The translations under genes were made by a program, and so were the position numbers. Positions 1-6,700 of a stretch of 64,000 nt of DNA are shown here, in pieces (the first letter of the stretch is position 1; each line of letters begins with the position of its first letter). The stretch spans positions 62,001 through 126,000 of the forward strand of contig JAENWT010000005.1 in the NCBI GenBank assembly GCA_016650125.1, written 5' to 3'. Origin of the DNA: Thermoleophilia bacterium. Lineage in GTDB: Bacteria; Actinomycetota; Thermoleophilia; Solirubrobacterales; 70-9. A model generated the notes under the pieces. That model made no database searches, was not told the origin of the DNA, and was given only the letters and a program-made list of their open reading frames with translations.

Positions 1-978
1 CTGGTCACGATCGCCGCCGTCCCCCTGAACGACAACGAAGAGACGCTCGAGAAGCTCGCCCTGATCGAAGCGATCGTCACCGCTTCTGTCCTGATCGCGA
101 TCGCGCTGCTCGGCTGGTTCGTGATCGGCATCGGCCTGCGCCCGCTGCGGAGGATGGGCGAGACCGCCGACGAGATCGCCCGGGGAGACCTTTCGCGGCG
201 GGTCGAGGACACCAATCCGAAGACCGAGGTCGGGCGACTCGGAATCGCGCTCAACGCGATGCTCGGCCAGATCGAGGAGTCCTTCCAGAAACGCAAGGAG
301 TCCGAGGAGAAGATGCGACGCTTCCTGGCCGACGCCTCGCACGAACTGCGCACCCCGCTCGCTTCGATCCGCGGCTACTCCGAGCTGTTCCGCCTGGGCG
401 CGATGGCCGACCCGGAAGAGACCACCCGGGCGATGACCCGAATCGAGACCGAGTCGCAGCGAATGGGCGAGCTGGTCGACGACCTGCTCGCCCTGGCCCG
501 GCTCGACGAGATGCCGGAGAGGAAGAAGGAGCTGGTCATGCTCGGCCCACTGATCGAGGAGTCGGTCGGCGATTTCCGGGTCACCAGCTCCGACCGGGAG
601 TTCACCTTCGAACCCGGTGGCGATCTGCGACTGAATGGTGACGCCGACCAGCTGCGGCGCGCGATCAACAACCTGCTGCGGAACGCTGTCGTCCACACCC
701 CGGCCGGCAGCCCGATCGACGTGACCGCGGTTCGGGAGGACGGCGAGATCGCCGTTGTGATCCGGGACCACGGCGACGGCCTGCCACCCGGGGCCGAAGA
801 CGCGGTCTTCGACCGCTTCTGGCGCGACAGCAAGTCGCGCAGCCGCGACGGCGGCGGGGCCGGCATCGGCCTGGCGATCGTCGCCGCGGTGGCTGAGAGC
901 CACGGCGGATCCGCCGTAGCCGGGAATGCGCCTGAGGGCGGTGCCGCTTTCACCCTCAGGCTGCCGGCCGCGCCTTGA
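1..978 (+). CDS. Sensor histidine kinase, 5' end outside the window
   Basis: The frame is open from base 1, so the N-terminus is missing. The visible part (325 residues) begins with the end of an extracytoplasmic segment, then a membrane helix at about residues 20-42, a HAMP linker, a HisKA dimerisation domain with the phospho-acceptor motif SHELRTP (His at about residue 114 of the visible part), and a HATPase_c domain with the N box (NNLLRNAVVH) and glycine-rich G boxes (DHGDGLPPG, GAGIGLAI). It is a classical membrane-bound two-component kinase. Its response regulator is probably upstream, off the left edge. The signal it senses cannot be told from what is visible. Confidence 0.93.
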   Translation: MVTIAAVPLNDNEETLEKLALIEAIVTASVLIAIALLGWFVIGIGLRPLRRMGETADEIARGDLSRRVEDTNPKTEVGRLGIALNAMLGQIEESFQKRKESEEKMRRFLADASHELRTPLASIRGYSELFRLGAMADPEETTRAMTRIETESQRMGELVDDLLALARLDEMPERKKELVMLGPLIEESVGDFRVTSSDREFTFEPGGDLRLNGDADQLRRAINNLLRNAVVHTPAGSPIDVTAVREDGEIAVVIRDHGDGLPPGAEDAVFDRFWRDSKSRSRDGGGAGIGLAIVAAVAESHGGSAVAGNAPEGGAAFTLRLPAAP

Positions 979-1047
979 TCCAGGCTCCCAGAGGATTCAC
1001 AGGCTGCTCTTGGTTCAGCCTCAGCGAGGGCCTTCAGTCTTCGCTTC

Positions 1048-2211
1048 ATGGACTACGGAACCTCGACCAAACACCGCGAAGACGAGACTGATGCGCCGAC
1101 TCCTCCGGCCGTCGAGATCGTCATCCCGGTCTACAACGAGGCCTTGGTCCTGGCCGATTCGATCCGTGAACTCGACGGTTACCTGAACCAGGAGTTCCCC
1201 TTGAGCTACTCGATCACGATCGCCGACAACGCCAGTCGCGACGACACTCCCCTCATCAGTCGCGCCCTGGCCGACGACCTCGAATCGGTCAAGTATTTGC
1301 GGCTGGAAGAGAAGGGACGCGGCCGGGCCCTGCGGGCAGCCTGGACGGCGAGCCCCTCCCCGGTCGCCTGTTACATGGACGTCGACCTCTCGACCGACCT
1401 CAAGGCGCTGCTGCCGCTGGTCGCACCGCTGCTTTCCGGGCACAGCGACATCGCGATCGGCAGCCGTCTCGCCGAGGGCTCGAACGTCGTCCGTGGCCCC
1501 AAGCGCGAGTTCATCTCCCACGGTTACAACCGGATCCTGCGCACCGTGCTGCGGGCGAAGTTCAGCGATGCCCAGTGCGGCTTCAAGGCGATCCGGACCG
1601 AGGCAGTCCACGAGCTCCTCGACGACGTCAGTGACCAGGGCTGGTTCTTCGACACCGAGCTCCTGGTCGGCGCCCAGCGCCGCGGCCTCCGGGTCCACGA
1701 GGTGCCGGTCGACTGGGTCGACGACCCCGATTCCCGCGTTGACATCATGAACACGGCCTGGACCGACCTTCAGGGAGTCGGTCGGCTGCTGGCCGCCAGT
1801 TCGATTGCCCGCTTCGCCCTGATCGGCCTCTGCTCGACGATCGCCTACGCCCTGCTGTTCCTCGCCCTGCGCGACCCGGTCGGACCGGGCGCCGCCAACG
1901 CGATCGCGCTCGCCCTGACCGCCGTCGCCAACACTGCCGCGAACCGCCGGTGGACCTTCCGCCTGCGCGGGCCGGAGAGGTTGCTCCGCCAGTACGCGAT
2001 GGGCCTGGTCGTCTACGCGCTGACCCTGGGCCTGACAACCGCCGCGATGGCCGTGCTCTACGGAATCAATCCTTCGCCCGACCGGGCCGTCGAAGTATCG
2101 GTCCTGGTCCTGGCGAGCATCACCGCAACGGTCACGCGTTACCTGGCCCTGCGGAGTTGGGTCTTTGACCCCGCCGCCAGGCTTTGGTCGCAGCCGGAGC
2201 AGAAGCGCTGA
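1048..2211 (+). CDS. GT2 glycosyltransferase fused to GtrA-like membrane domain
   Basis: A 387-residue two-domain protein. The N-terminal GT-A fold begins with VEIVIPVYNEA (about 22-32) and carries the DxD metal-binding motif DVD at 111-113, as in dolichyl/polyprenyl-phosphate mannosyl- and glucosyltransferases. From about residue 250 there is a GtrA-like domain with four predicted membrane helices. In this family such enzymes load a sugar onto a polyprenyl phosphate, and the GtrA part is thought to help flip or position the lipid-linked sugar. The start is ATG at 1048, 69 nt after the kinase. The 3' end meets the next gene tail to tail with 1 nt between the stops. Donor and acceptor are unknown. 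Confidence 0.9.
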   Translation: MDYGTSTKHREDETDAPTPPAVEIVIPVYNEALVLADSIRELDGYLNQEFPLSYSITIADNASRDDTPLISRALADDLESVKYLRLEEKGRGRALRAAWTASPSPVACYMDVDLSTDLKALLPLVAPLLSGHSDIAIGSRLAEGSNVVRGPKREFISHGYNRILRTVLRAKFSDAQCGFKAIRTEAVHELLDDVSDQGWFFDTELLVGAQRRGLRVHEVPVDWVDDPDSRVDIMNTAWTDLQGVGRLLAASSIARFALIGLCSTIAYALLFLALRDPVGPGAANAIALALTAVANTAANRRWTFRLRGPERLLRQYAMGLVVYALTLGLTTAAMAVLYGINPSPDRAVEVSVLVLASITATVTRYLALRSWVFDPAARLWSQPEQKR

Positions 2212-2212
2212 G

Positions 2213-2872
2213 TCAGCCGGCCGGGTTTGAGTCCGGCTGTGGTTTCTTCTTGTAGGCCTCGTCGCGCTTCCGCTGGTAAGGGTCGAACCTGAGGCCGAAC
2301 CAGAGGAAGAACGTGAGAGTTCCGAAAAGGTACGCCACCGGGATGGTCAGAATGAAGACCGCTCCCGTGAACAGGCTCGACTTGAGCGAGAGCTCGGTAT
2401 CCCAGCGGTACTCGGGCTTACCCAGCCCGGCCTTCAACACATGCCGCTGCATCAGTGCCGACGCAATCACGACTGCGAGCATGTTCAAGATGTAGAAAAC
2501 GACGGCGAGCGGCGCTTCGCTCCCGTATTCCCCCAGGAGCTGGCTGGTAAAGGGAATCAGCACGATGAAGAACAGGGCGAGCAAGGTCAGCAGCATCAGC
2601 CCGCGGTCGTACTCGTTCACGGTCCGCATGAAACGGTGGGCGCCCACCCAGTTCATGCCGATCACCAGGAAGCTGAGCGCAAACGCCAGAAGATCGGGAC
2701 CTTCGTCCGAGATGCCCGACCAAAGAGAGGCATCGCCGGTTATCCCGGTCGGCACGTCGATCTGCAGTACGAGCAGCGTGATCGCGATCGCGTACACCCC
2801 GTCGGTGAAGGCGAAGATGCGGGAAAGGTCCTTGCCGCGTTCAAGTCTGGGCAGGTCCTTTTCTTCAGCCAT
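2213..2872 (-). CDS. TMEM175/DUF1211-family membrane protein (putative potassium channel)
   Basis: 219 residues with about six hydrophobic helices. The first helix carries the family signature: an Arg followed by an F-x-DG-V-x-AIAITLL pattern (RIFAFTDGVYAIAITLL, about residues 18-34). Bacterial members with this motif form tetrameric K+ leak channels, so a role in membrane potential is a family-based inference. The C-terminal tail is charged and Pro-rich. The gene is monocistronic and convergent with the glycosyltransferase; its promoter would lie in the 65 nt before the tRNA gene. Confidence 0.85.
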   Translation of the reverse strand: MAEEKDLPRLERGKDLSRIFAFTDGVYAIAITLLVLQIDVPTGITGDASLWSGISDEGPDLLAFALSFLVIGMNWVGAHRFMRTVNEYDRGLMLLTLLALFFIVLIPFTSQLLGEYGSEAPLAVVFYILNMLAVVIASALMQRHVLKAGLGKPEYRWDTELSLKSSLFTGAVFILTIPVAYLFGTLTFFLWFGLRFDPYQRKRDEAYKKKPQPDSNPAG

Positions 2873-2937
2873 GAGCCAATTCTCCCAGCGGCACCGGACG
2901 ATCCAGACAGCGCGGCACCACCTACAATGCCGCCAGC

Positions 2938-3010
2938 GCCGACGTAGCTCAGTTGGTAGAGCACTTCACTCGTAATGAAGGGGTCAGCGGTTCGATTCCG
3001 CTCGTCGGCT
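2938..3010 (+). tRNA. tRNA-Thr (anticodon CGT)
   Basis: A full cloverleaf can be drawn: acceptor stem GCCGACG/CGTCGGC, D arm around AGCTCAGTTGGTAGAGC, anticodon stem CTTCA/TGAAG with loop CTCGTAA (anticodon CGT at 2971-2973, decoding ACG), T arm with GGTTCGATTCC, discriminator U at 3010. CCA is not encoded. Two more copies of its 3' half lie downstream in the same orientation (4208-4255 and 5175-5217), so this tRNA has acted as an integration site. Confidence 0.97.
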
Positions 3011-3011
3011 T
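2964..3011 (+). repeat. tRNA-Thr 3' end, copy 1 (intact att-like site)
   Basis: This is the anticodon-arm-to-3'-end segment of the intact tRNA gene. It matches 4208-4255 at 46 of 48 positions, and its part from 2969 matches 5175-5217 exactly over 43 nt. A restored tRNA followed by displaced 3' tails in direct orientation is the known footprint of tyrosine-recombinase integration into tRNA genes. Confidence 0.85.
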
Positions 3012-3096
3012 GGCGCTTGCGCCCTCTGCTGCTCAGACAGCGCGATGACGACGGCATACACGGCTGGCCAACCGCAAGTCTGAATCCTGGCACAGT

Positions 3097-3117
3097 TATA
3101 GTAAACCTTGCTATAAT
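3097..3117 (+). promoter_or_regulatory. Promoter and putative operator of the HTH-nucleotidyltransferase pair
   Basis: A -10 box TATAAT lies at 3112-3117, six nt before the ATG at 3124, which would put the transcription start at or next to the start codon (leaderless mRNA). An inverted repeat TATAG (3097-3101) / CTATA (3111-3115) overlaps the -10, as expected of an autorepressor site for the HTH protein encoded directly downstream. No good -35 is visible. Confidence 0.5.
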
Positions 3118-3123
3118 TCAAAG

Positions 3124-3642
3124 ATGGCCAACCGAAGCCAGATACTTCGCACAGTGATGCTGGAGACCCGAACCTCCCAGTCTGGCCTGTCGCGGCTTAG
3201 CGGTGTCCACCAGCCGAGCATCAGTCAGTTCCTTTCAGGCAAAGTGGATCTCAGCGACGAGCAGCTCGACAGGTTGCTTTCAAGCATGGGCTATCGCCTG
3301 GAGGTCTCGCGCCGCCCGATCAAGCCTGACCTGACTCGATCGGAGAGACGGTCCTGGCGGCTCCATCGCCAACTCTCAGACAAATTGAGTCGCTCGTCAC
3401 TCAATGAATGGCAACCTACGATTTCAGACAACCTCCTCCGACTTGGCGAACGGGTCACCGGGCAGCCGCACGTTCGCAATCTCGAACGATGGAGGCAGCT
3501 GCTGGACGAAGGTGACGTTTTAGGTTTCCACCGGGTCCTGACCGGCCTCGATCGGAACAGCATCGAAATGCGCGAGGTCTCCCCAATGGGTGGCCTCCTC
3601 ACACAGGACGAACGCACCAAAGTTCTCGAATTGGCTAGCTGA
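3124..3642 (+). CDS. HTH (XRE-like) protein, probable antitoxin/regulator
   Basis: 172 residues. An N-terminal helix-turn-helix spans about residues 15-45 (SQSGLSRLSGVHQPSISQFL), typical of XRE/Cro-type DNA binders. The remaining part is a helical region ending in a segment rich in Glu and Leu that could contact the partner protein. Its stop overlaps the ATG of the next gene (ATGA-type overlap at 3639-3645), so the two are translationally coupled. The pair lies between tRNA-Thr and a displaced tRNA tail. By analogy with other HTH plus nucleotidyltransferase pairs it may be the antitoxin of a toxin-antitoxin module; that function is inferred, not shown. Confidence 0.75.
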   Translation: MANRSQILRTVMLETRTSQSGLSRLSGVHQPSISQFLSGKVDLSDEQLDRLLSSMGYRLEVSRRPIKPDLTRSERRSWRLHRQLSDKLSRSSLNEWQPTISDNLLRLGERVTGQPHVRNLERWRQLLDEGDVLGFHRVLTGLDRNSIEMREVSPMGGLLTQDERTKVLELAS

Positions 3643-4205
3643 TGCGCCGCGATCAATTGGAACATGCCATCAGAACTGCCTGCCAGATCATCGGGCAGAC
3701 CGAAGTGATTGTCGTCGGTTCACAATCGATCCTCGGCACCTACCGGGAAGAAGATCTTCCTGACGAGGCAACCATGTCAATCGAAGTCGACATTCTCCCG
3801 ATCGCCAACGACAACGACGAAACCGCGAGACTGGCCGACCTCATCGAAGGAGTGGCCGGAGAGTTCTCAAGCTTCGAAGAGCTACATGGATTCAGCATCG
3901 ATGGTGTTGACCTGAAAACTTCCGCACTTCCTGTCGGCTGGCGAGATCGACTGGTCAAGGTGCAAAACATCAATACTGCTCCACCCGAGGGTGGACTCGC
4001 TTTCACCGGATGGTGCCTGGAGGCCCATGATCTCTGCGTGGCGAAACTGTGCGTGCTCCGCGAAAAGGACGTCAACTTCGTTGCCGCGTTGCTCGACGCG
4101 GGTCTGGTCAACGCCGAAACGATCGCCGTGCGCCTGCCCACGGTACCCGCCGACCAAAGTGCAAGTGTCGATCGCGGGCTCACCTGGTTGAGCCCCTATC
4201 GCTGA
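3642..4205 (+). CDS. Nucleotidyltransferase-fold protein (DUF6036-like), possible toxin
   Basis: 187 residues. The first third carries VVGSQSIL (about 24-31) and, about 20 residues later, SIEVDIL, which fits the G-S-x(n)-[DE]-h-[DE] pattern of minimal nucleotidyltransferases. The rest resembles proteins annotated DUF6036, with a later helical segment (AHDLCVAKLCVLREKD) seen in AbiEii/MenT-like toxins. Such enzymes in toxin-antitoxin loci transfer nucleotides to tRNA or protein targets. Here the gene is coupled to an HTH gene by a 1-nt overlap, consistent with but not proof of a toxin role. It ends 2 nt before the displaced tRNA-Thr tail. Confidence 0.7.
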   Translation: MRRDQLEHAIRTACQIIGQTEVIVVGSQSILGTYREEDLPDEATMSIEVDILPIANDNDETARLADLIEGVAGEFSSFEELHGFSIDGVDLKTSALPVGWRDRLVKVQNINTAPPEGGLAFTGWCLEAHDLCVAKLCVLREKDVNFVAALLDAGLVNAETIAVRLPTVPADQSASVDRGLTWLSPYR

Positions 4206-4207
4206 CC

Positions 4208-4255
4208 CTTCACTCGCAATGAAGGGTTCAGCGGTTCGATTCCGCTCGTCGGCTT
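4208..4255 (+). repeat. Displaced tRNA-Thr 3' end, copy 2
   Basis: 48 nt matching 2964-3011 with two substitutions: T to C in the anticodon position (CGT becomes CGC) and G to T in the variable region. The T arm and acceptor 3' strand are intact, the 5' half is absent, so it cannot be a functional tRNA. It marks the far end of islet 1. Confidence 0.85.
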
Positions 4256-4323
4256 AAGATTTCCTGACTTGTGGAACGGCTGGACTCGAGAGCGCCCGAC
4301 GATAAGTGTGGTGCCTCAGAACC

Positions 4324-4926
4324 TCAGCCCCGGGGCTTCCATGGGTCGATTGCCTGGGGGCGGTAGAAGATAGCGCCCGCGATTCTCCGCAGCAGCCTGA
4401 AATCCTTGCGCCATGAAGCGTTCGGCGCGTTGATGCCGGCGACCATGAAGCCGTAGCCGACGGATGAGAAGACGTCGATCTTCAGCTCGCCCCGCACTTT
4501 CGCCCGAAGGTCCGCCCTCCGGGCCGTCCACACATAGACCTGCCGTGATCCGCCCCTGAAACCGATCTTCCGACTCTTCCTGATCACCCGGACATTGCGA
4601 AGGGGATGTGAATCGAGACCTCCGGAAGCCTTCAGGTACTTGAAGACGAAAGCGTGGCTCACCGGGTAACCAGACCCGGCGAAGCCGACTCCGACCGACT
4701 TGCGGCCGCTGTCGGGGGAGCTCACGACTATGCCGGACGCCCCTTTCGCAGCAACCCAGCGCCTCGGCGCGTACCAGATCCAGTACTTCGACTGATGCCG
4801 CTTCAGTTTGGCCCGGGTGCTCTGGACCACGGGGTCCCCCGACGGTGCCGGCGAGGCGACCGCCGGCGTCGGGGCACAAAGCCAGGCCGCCAGAATCACC
4901 GCCGCAAACGAAAACCACCTTCTCAC
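4324..4926 (-). CDS. Secreted protein of unknown function
   Basis: 200 residues from a GTG start at 4926, chosen because a strong GGAAGGGG ribosome site precedes it; an ATG nine codons upstream has none. A signal peptide is clear (RRWFSFAAVILAAWLCAP, cleavage around AVASPA). The mature part is basic with many aromatic residues (YWIWYAPRRW) and looks like a small alpha/beta domain. I do not recognise the family. It is the only intact gene in islet 2, between two displaced tRNA tails. Confidence 0.7.
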   Translation of the reverse strand: MRRWFSFAAVILAAWLCAPTPAVASPAPSGDPVVQSTRAKLKRHQSKYWIWYAPRRWVAAKGASGIVVSSPDSGRKSVGVGFAGSGYPVSHAFVFKYLKASGGLDSHPLRNVRVIRKSRKIGFRGGSRQVYVWTARRADLRAKVRGELKIDVFSSVGYGFMVAGINAPNASWRKDFRLLRRIAGAIFYRPQAIDPWKPRG

Positions 4927-5013
4927 AAGACCCCCTTCCACTTCTAACGTCAAAGTCTCAGGGTAAACTACCCCTCCGAGGCTCGCAACTCGCCGAAGTG
5001 TCGAGCGTTCAGC

Positions 5014-5174
5014 TCAGGGCAGCGCGGCCAGCATCTCGAGGCCCGCCTTCTCGCAACGGCGGCAGGCCTGAACACACGCGGCGCAGTGCTCGTGGTCTTC
5101 GGCGTGACGGCCGCCTTCGTCCGCACAGGTGGCACACGCCCGCGCGCAGGCTTCGAGTGCCAGTGCGGTGACGC
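5014..5174 (-). pseudogene. 3' remnant of a DUF326 four-helix cysteine-rich (copper-binding-like) protein
   Basis: The frame encodes ALEACARACATCADEGGRH, then HCAACVQACRRCEKAGLEML and a stop. This is the C-terminal half of the DUF326 family, whose full members are about 105-115 residues with regularly spaced Cys that bind copper. The reading frame continues upstream straight into the antisense of the tRNA tail (5175-5217), which supplies no homologous sequence, so the N-terminal half has been lost at the recombination junction. Any start codon in the tRNA-derived part would be fortuitous. Seen: Cys spacing and the junction. Inferred: origin by integration or deletion at the att-like site. Confidence 0.65.
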
Positions 5175-5217
5175 CTCGTAATGAAGGGGTCAGCGGTTCG
5201 ATTCCGCTCGTCGGCTT
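5175..5217 (+). repeat. Displaced tRNA-Thr 3' end, copy 3
   Basis: 43 nt identical to 2969-3011 of the intact tRNA-Thr gene, same orientation, running from the anticodon loop through the discriminator plus one T. It is the outer boundary of islet 2 and cuts through the DUF326 gene. Being perfect while copy 2 has two changes suggests that copy 2 is older or came from a different tRNA-Thr allele. Confidence 0.85.
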
Positions 5218-5325
5218 CACTGCTCATGCGTCAGGCAACCACGGAGACCCCGCTGTAACAGGGCTTCCGTGAAGAGCCGGTCCGTCACCGATTGCAAACT
5301 CCGGCACACCGGGCCGGGTCCGTCG

Positions 5326-5697
5326 CTATGAGACGTGGGTGGTCGCAGATCGTGCGCCGCCACACCTGACGCCGCTGCCAGCGGGCTTCGGGGCGGTTCG
5401 TGCGTAGTAGTCGCCCGTCCTGGGCTTTCCGGTCCTCAGGTCCCACCTACCGCTACCCGATGATGTGGTGCCACCGATCGAGGGGTCCCTGCCTGGACTC
5501 TTGCGATAGACCAAGACCCTTCGCTTACTCACGCATACATTGCGGGACCGCACCTTGCCGGCGAACCGTCCGCCAGACGCTGACGAGTAGTTCATCGACA
5601 GACTGGTGGGGTAATTGTTTCCGGCCGTCGCGACATTGCCCACACCGAGTGTGAGAAATGCTGCGAGGAGGCCCAGCAAAGCGTTGCATTTTTTCAT
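5326..5697 (-). CDS. Small secreted protein with actinobacterial beta-sandwich-like module
   Basis: 123 residues from ATG at 5697, preferred over two upstream starts because AAGGAG lies 5 nt before it. A Lys-rich signal peptide (MKKCNALLGLLAAFLTLGVG, cleavage near ATAG) is followed by one small domain: RFAGKVRSR, then CVSKRRVLVYRKSPG, then SGSGRWDL. This pattern (F-x-GKV, C-x3-RKV-VYR, G-x-W) is common in secreted Solirubrobacterales proteins of unknown function and resembles a carboxypeptidase-regulatory-like fold. Two Cys could form a disulfide. Location is extracellular; its role is unknown. Confidence 0.65.
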   Translation of the reverse strand: MKKCNALLGLLAAFLTLGVGNVATAGNNYPTSLSMNYSSASGGRFAGKVRSRNVCVSKRRVLVYRKSPGRDPSIGGTTSSGSGRWDLRTGKPRTGDYYARTAPKPAGSGVRCGGARSATTHVS

Positions 5698-5817
5698 GGT
5701 TCTCCTTTTCATGGGTCGGGGGCCGACAGTAGATGGCCGGTCGCAAAGAACGGACAAGGGCCAGGCAAAGATCCAGCAAGGACTATCCGGCGAGGTTCGA
5801 AGCGACGATGCGGGACG

Positions 5818-6192
5818 TCACGGTTCCGGGGGACAGGGGGCTCCTTCGTCCTGCACGCCGATCCATGCGTCCAATCTATCGCTGACCGCCGCCCGGCCAA
5901 AGCCCTGAATAGTGACTTTCCGTCGAAGCTGAGACATCAGCGGACCGCGACAGCCCGCAGGAGTTCGTGGCCTTCCGGGTGCGGGTCGCGGAGCCACCGT
6001 CGCTGCCTCGCTGCGAGCAGCACCCTTCTCGGGAACCGGTGCCGCAGGCCTTCGACGTAGGTGATGAACGGCACGGTCGTCGTGCGGCGCCTCTCCGGAC
6101 GGATAGAACCGCAGGCCGCAGGCGTCGCATTTCAGGTATCCGATCGTGTCGACACGCTCGGATACCGCGGCGTCACACGCCCAGCAGTTCAC
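5818..6192 (-). CDS. Zinc-ribbon protein, probably frameshifted
   Basis: GTG start at 6192, two nt after the stop of the preceding small gene. The first 33 residues form a zinc ribbon (CWAC-x17-CDAC, then GLRFYPSG). After about base 6090 this frame becomes low-quality (Ala/Pro/Arg rich), whereas the +1 frame from the same place reads like real protein (VPFITYVEGLRHRF, then RWLRDPHPEGHELLRAVAVR) and stops at 5937. I infer a single-base frameshift near 6085-6100, so the ancestral product would be about 86 residues ending at 5937. Whether this is a mutation or a sequencing error cannot be decided here. Confidence 0.4.
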   Translation of the reverse strand: MNCWACDAAVSERVDTIGYLKCDACGLRFYPSGEAPHDDRAVHHLRRRPAAPVPEKGAARSEAATVAPRPAPGRPRTPAGCRGPLMSQLRRKVTIQGFGRAAVSDRLDAWIGVQDEGAPCPPEP

Positions 6193-6194
6193 GC

Positions 6195-6356
6195 CTACGC
6201 CTCTTGCGACAACCGGTACTCGATCTCGATCTCTTCCTTGATCTTCGGCGTCAGCTCTTTTCGCAGCTGCGCTTCCAGCTCCGGACGGAGCTCTTCGCGG
6301 ATCTGCTGTTCCAGCTCGGCTCGCGCTTCGGGACTCAGTCCACTCAGTTCAGCCAT
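6195..6356 (-). CDS. 53-residue charged helical protein
   Basis: A short gene with a clear ribosome site (CAGGAGAG) 3 nt before ATG at 6356 and a TAG at 6195. The product is almost entirely Glu, Leu, Arg, Lys and Gln (repeated E-L-x-x-Q/E-I/L-R patterns), predicted as one long amphipathic helix or coiled coil. It is followed after 2 nt by the zinc-ribbon gene, so the two probably form an operon. Family not recognised. Confidence 0.6.
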   Translation of the reverse strand: MAELSGLSPEARAELEQQIREELRPELEAQLRKELTPKIKEEIEIEYRLSQEA

Positions 6357-6391
6357 TTCTCTCCTGCTCCAGGGTGGTCGTGACTCGCAGT

Positions 6392-6700
6392 CTAGAACTG
6401 CAGCAGCCCGGCGACGGCGCGGGCGACGCCTTCACCCCGGGGCGTGAGTGCGTATTCGGTGTGCGGTGGCCGGCCGGCGACGGTGTTCCGCTCGACGATG
6501 CCTGCCGCCTCGAGCTGCTCCAGCCGCTCGGAGAGCGTGGTCGGGGATACCCCCGGCAGGGACTGCCGGAACTCGTTGAAGCGGGTCGCACCGCTGGAAC
6601 AGGCGTAAATCGTGGCCATGGTCCAGCGGCGCTCGAGCACGCCGGCCGCTTCCCGCATCTCCGGCGGGACCGGGCTGCAGTTACGACATCGCGGGGACAT
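6392..6700 (-). CDS. HxlR-family transcriptional regulator
   Basis: 102 residues of winged helix. The family hallmarks are present: W at the start of helix 1 (RRWTMATIYACSSG), RFNEFRQSLPGVSPTTLSER (recognition helix, about 40-59), and a wing with GRPPHTEYALTPRG. HxlR proteins respond to redox or electrophile signals through N-terminal Cys in several cases; here Cys5, Cys8 and Cys34 are candidates. The start at 6700 lies 20 nt inside the end of lon, so it is probably co-transcribed with it. Confidence 0.88.
   Translation of the reverse strand: MSPRCRNCSPVPPEMREAAGVLERRWTMATIYACSSGATRFNEFRQSLPGVSPTTLSERLEQLEAAGIVERNTVAGRPPHTEYALTPRGEGVARAVAGLLQF

Larger units (their letters stand above)
3012..5217. 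mobile_element. Two tandem islets inserted at tRNA-Thr (no integrase)
   Basis: The stretch is partitioned by three direct repeats of the tRNA-Thr 3' end. Islet 1 (about 3012-4207) holds the HTH and nucleotidyltransferase genes and has visibly lower GC than its surroundings. Islet 2 (about 4256-5174) holds a secreted protein and the tail of a cysteine-rich gene. Neither contains a recombinase, so they are either degenerate integrative elements or were mobilised in trans. The repeats are seen directly; the mobile-element reading is inference. Confidence 0.6.

Noticed and set aside
2975-3093. Open frame on the minus strand across the tRNA with ADERNRTADPFI-like peptide
   Set aside because: This peptide is the known artefact of translating the antisense of a tRNA gene; it reappears at the displaced tail at 5175-5217 for the same reason.
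5240-5280. Imperfect hairpin after the third tRNA tail
   Set aside because: Stem ACGGAGACCC/GGGCTTCCGT has mismatches and no T run, so it is too weak to call a terminator.
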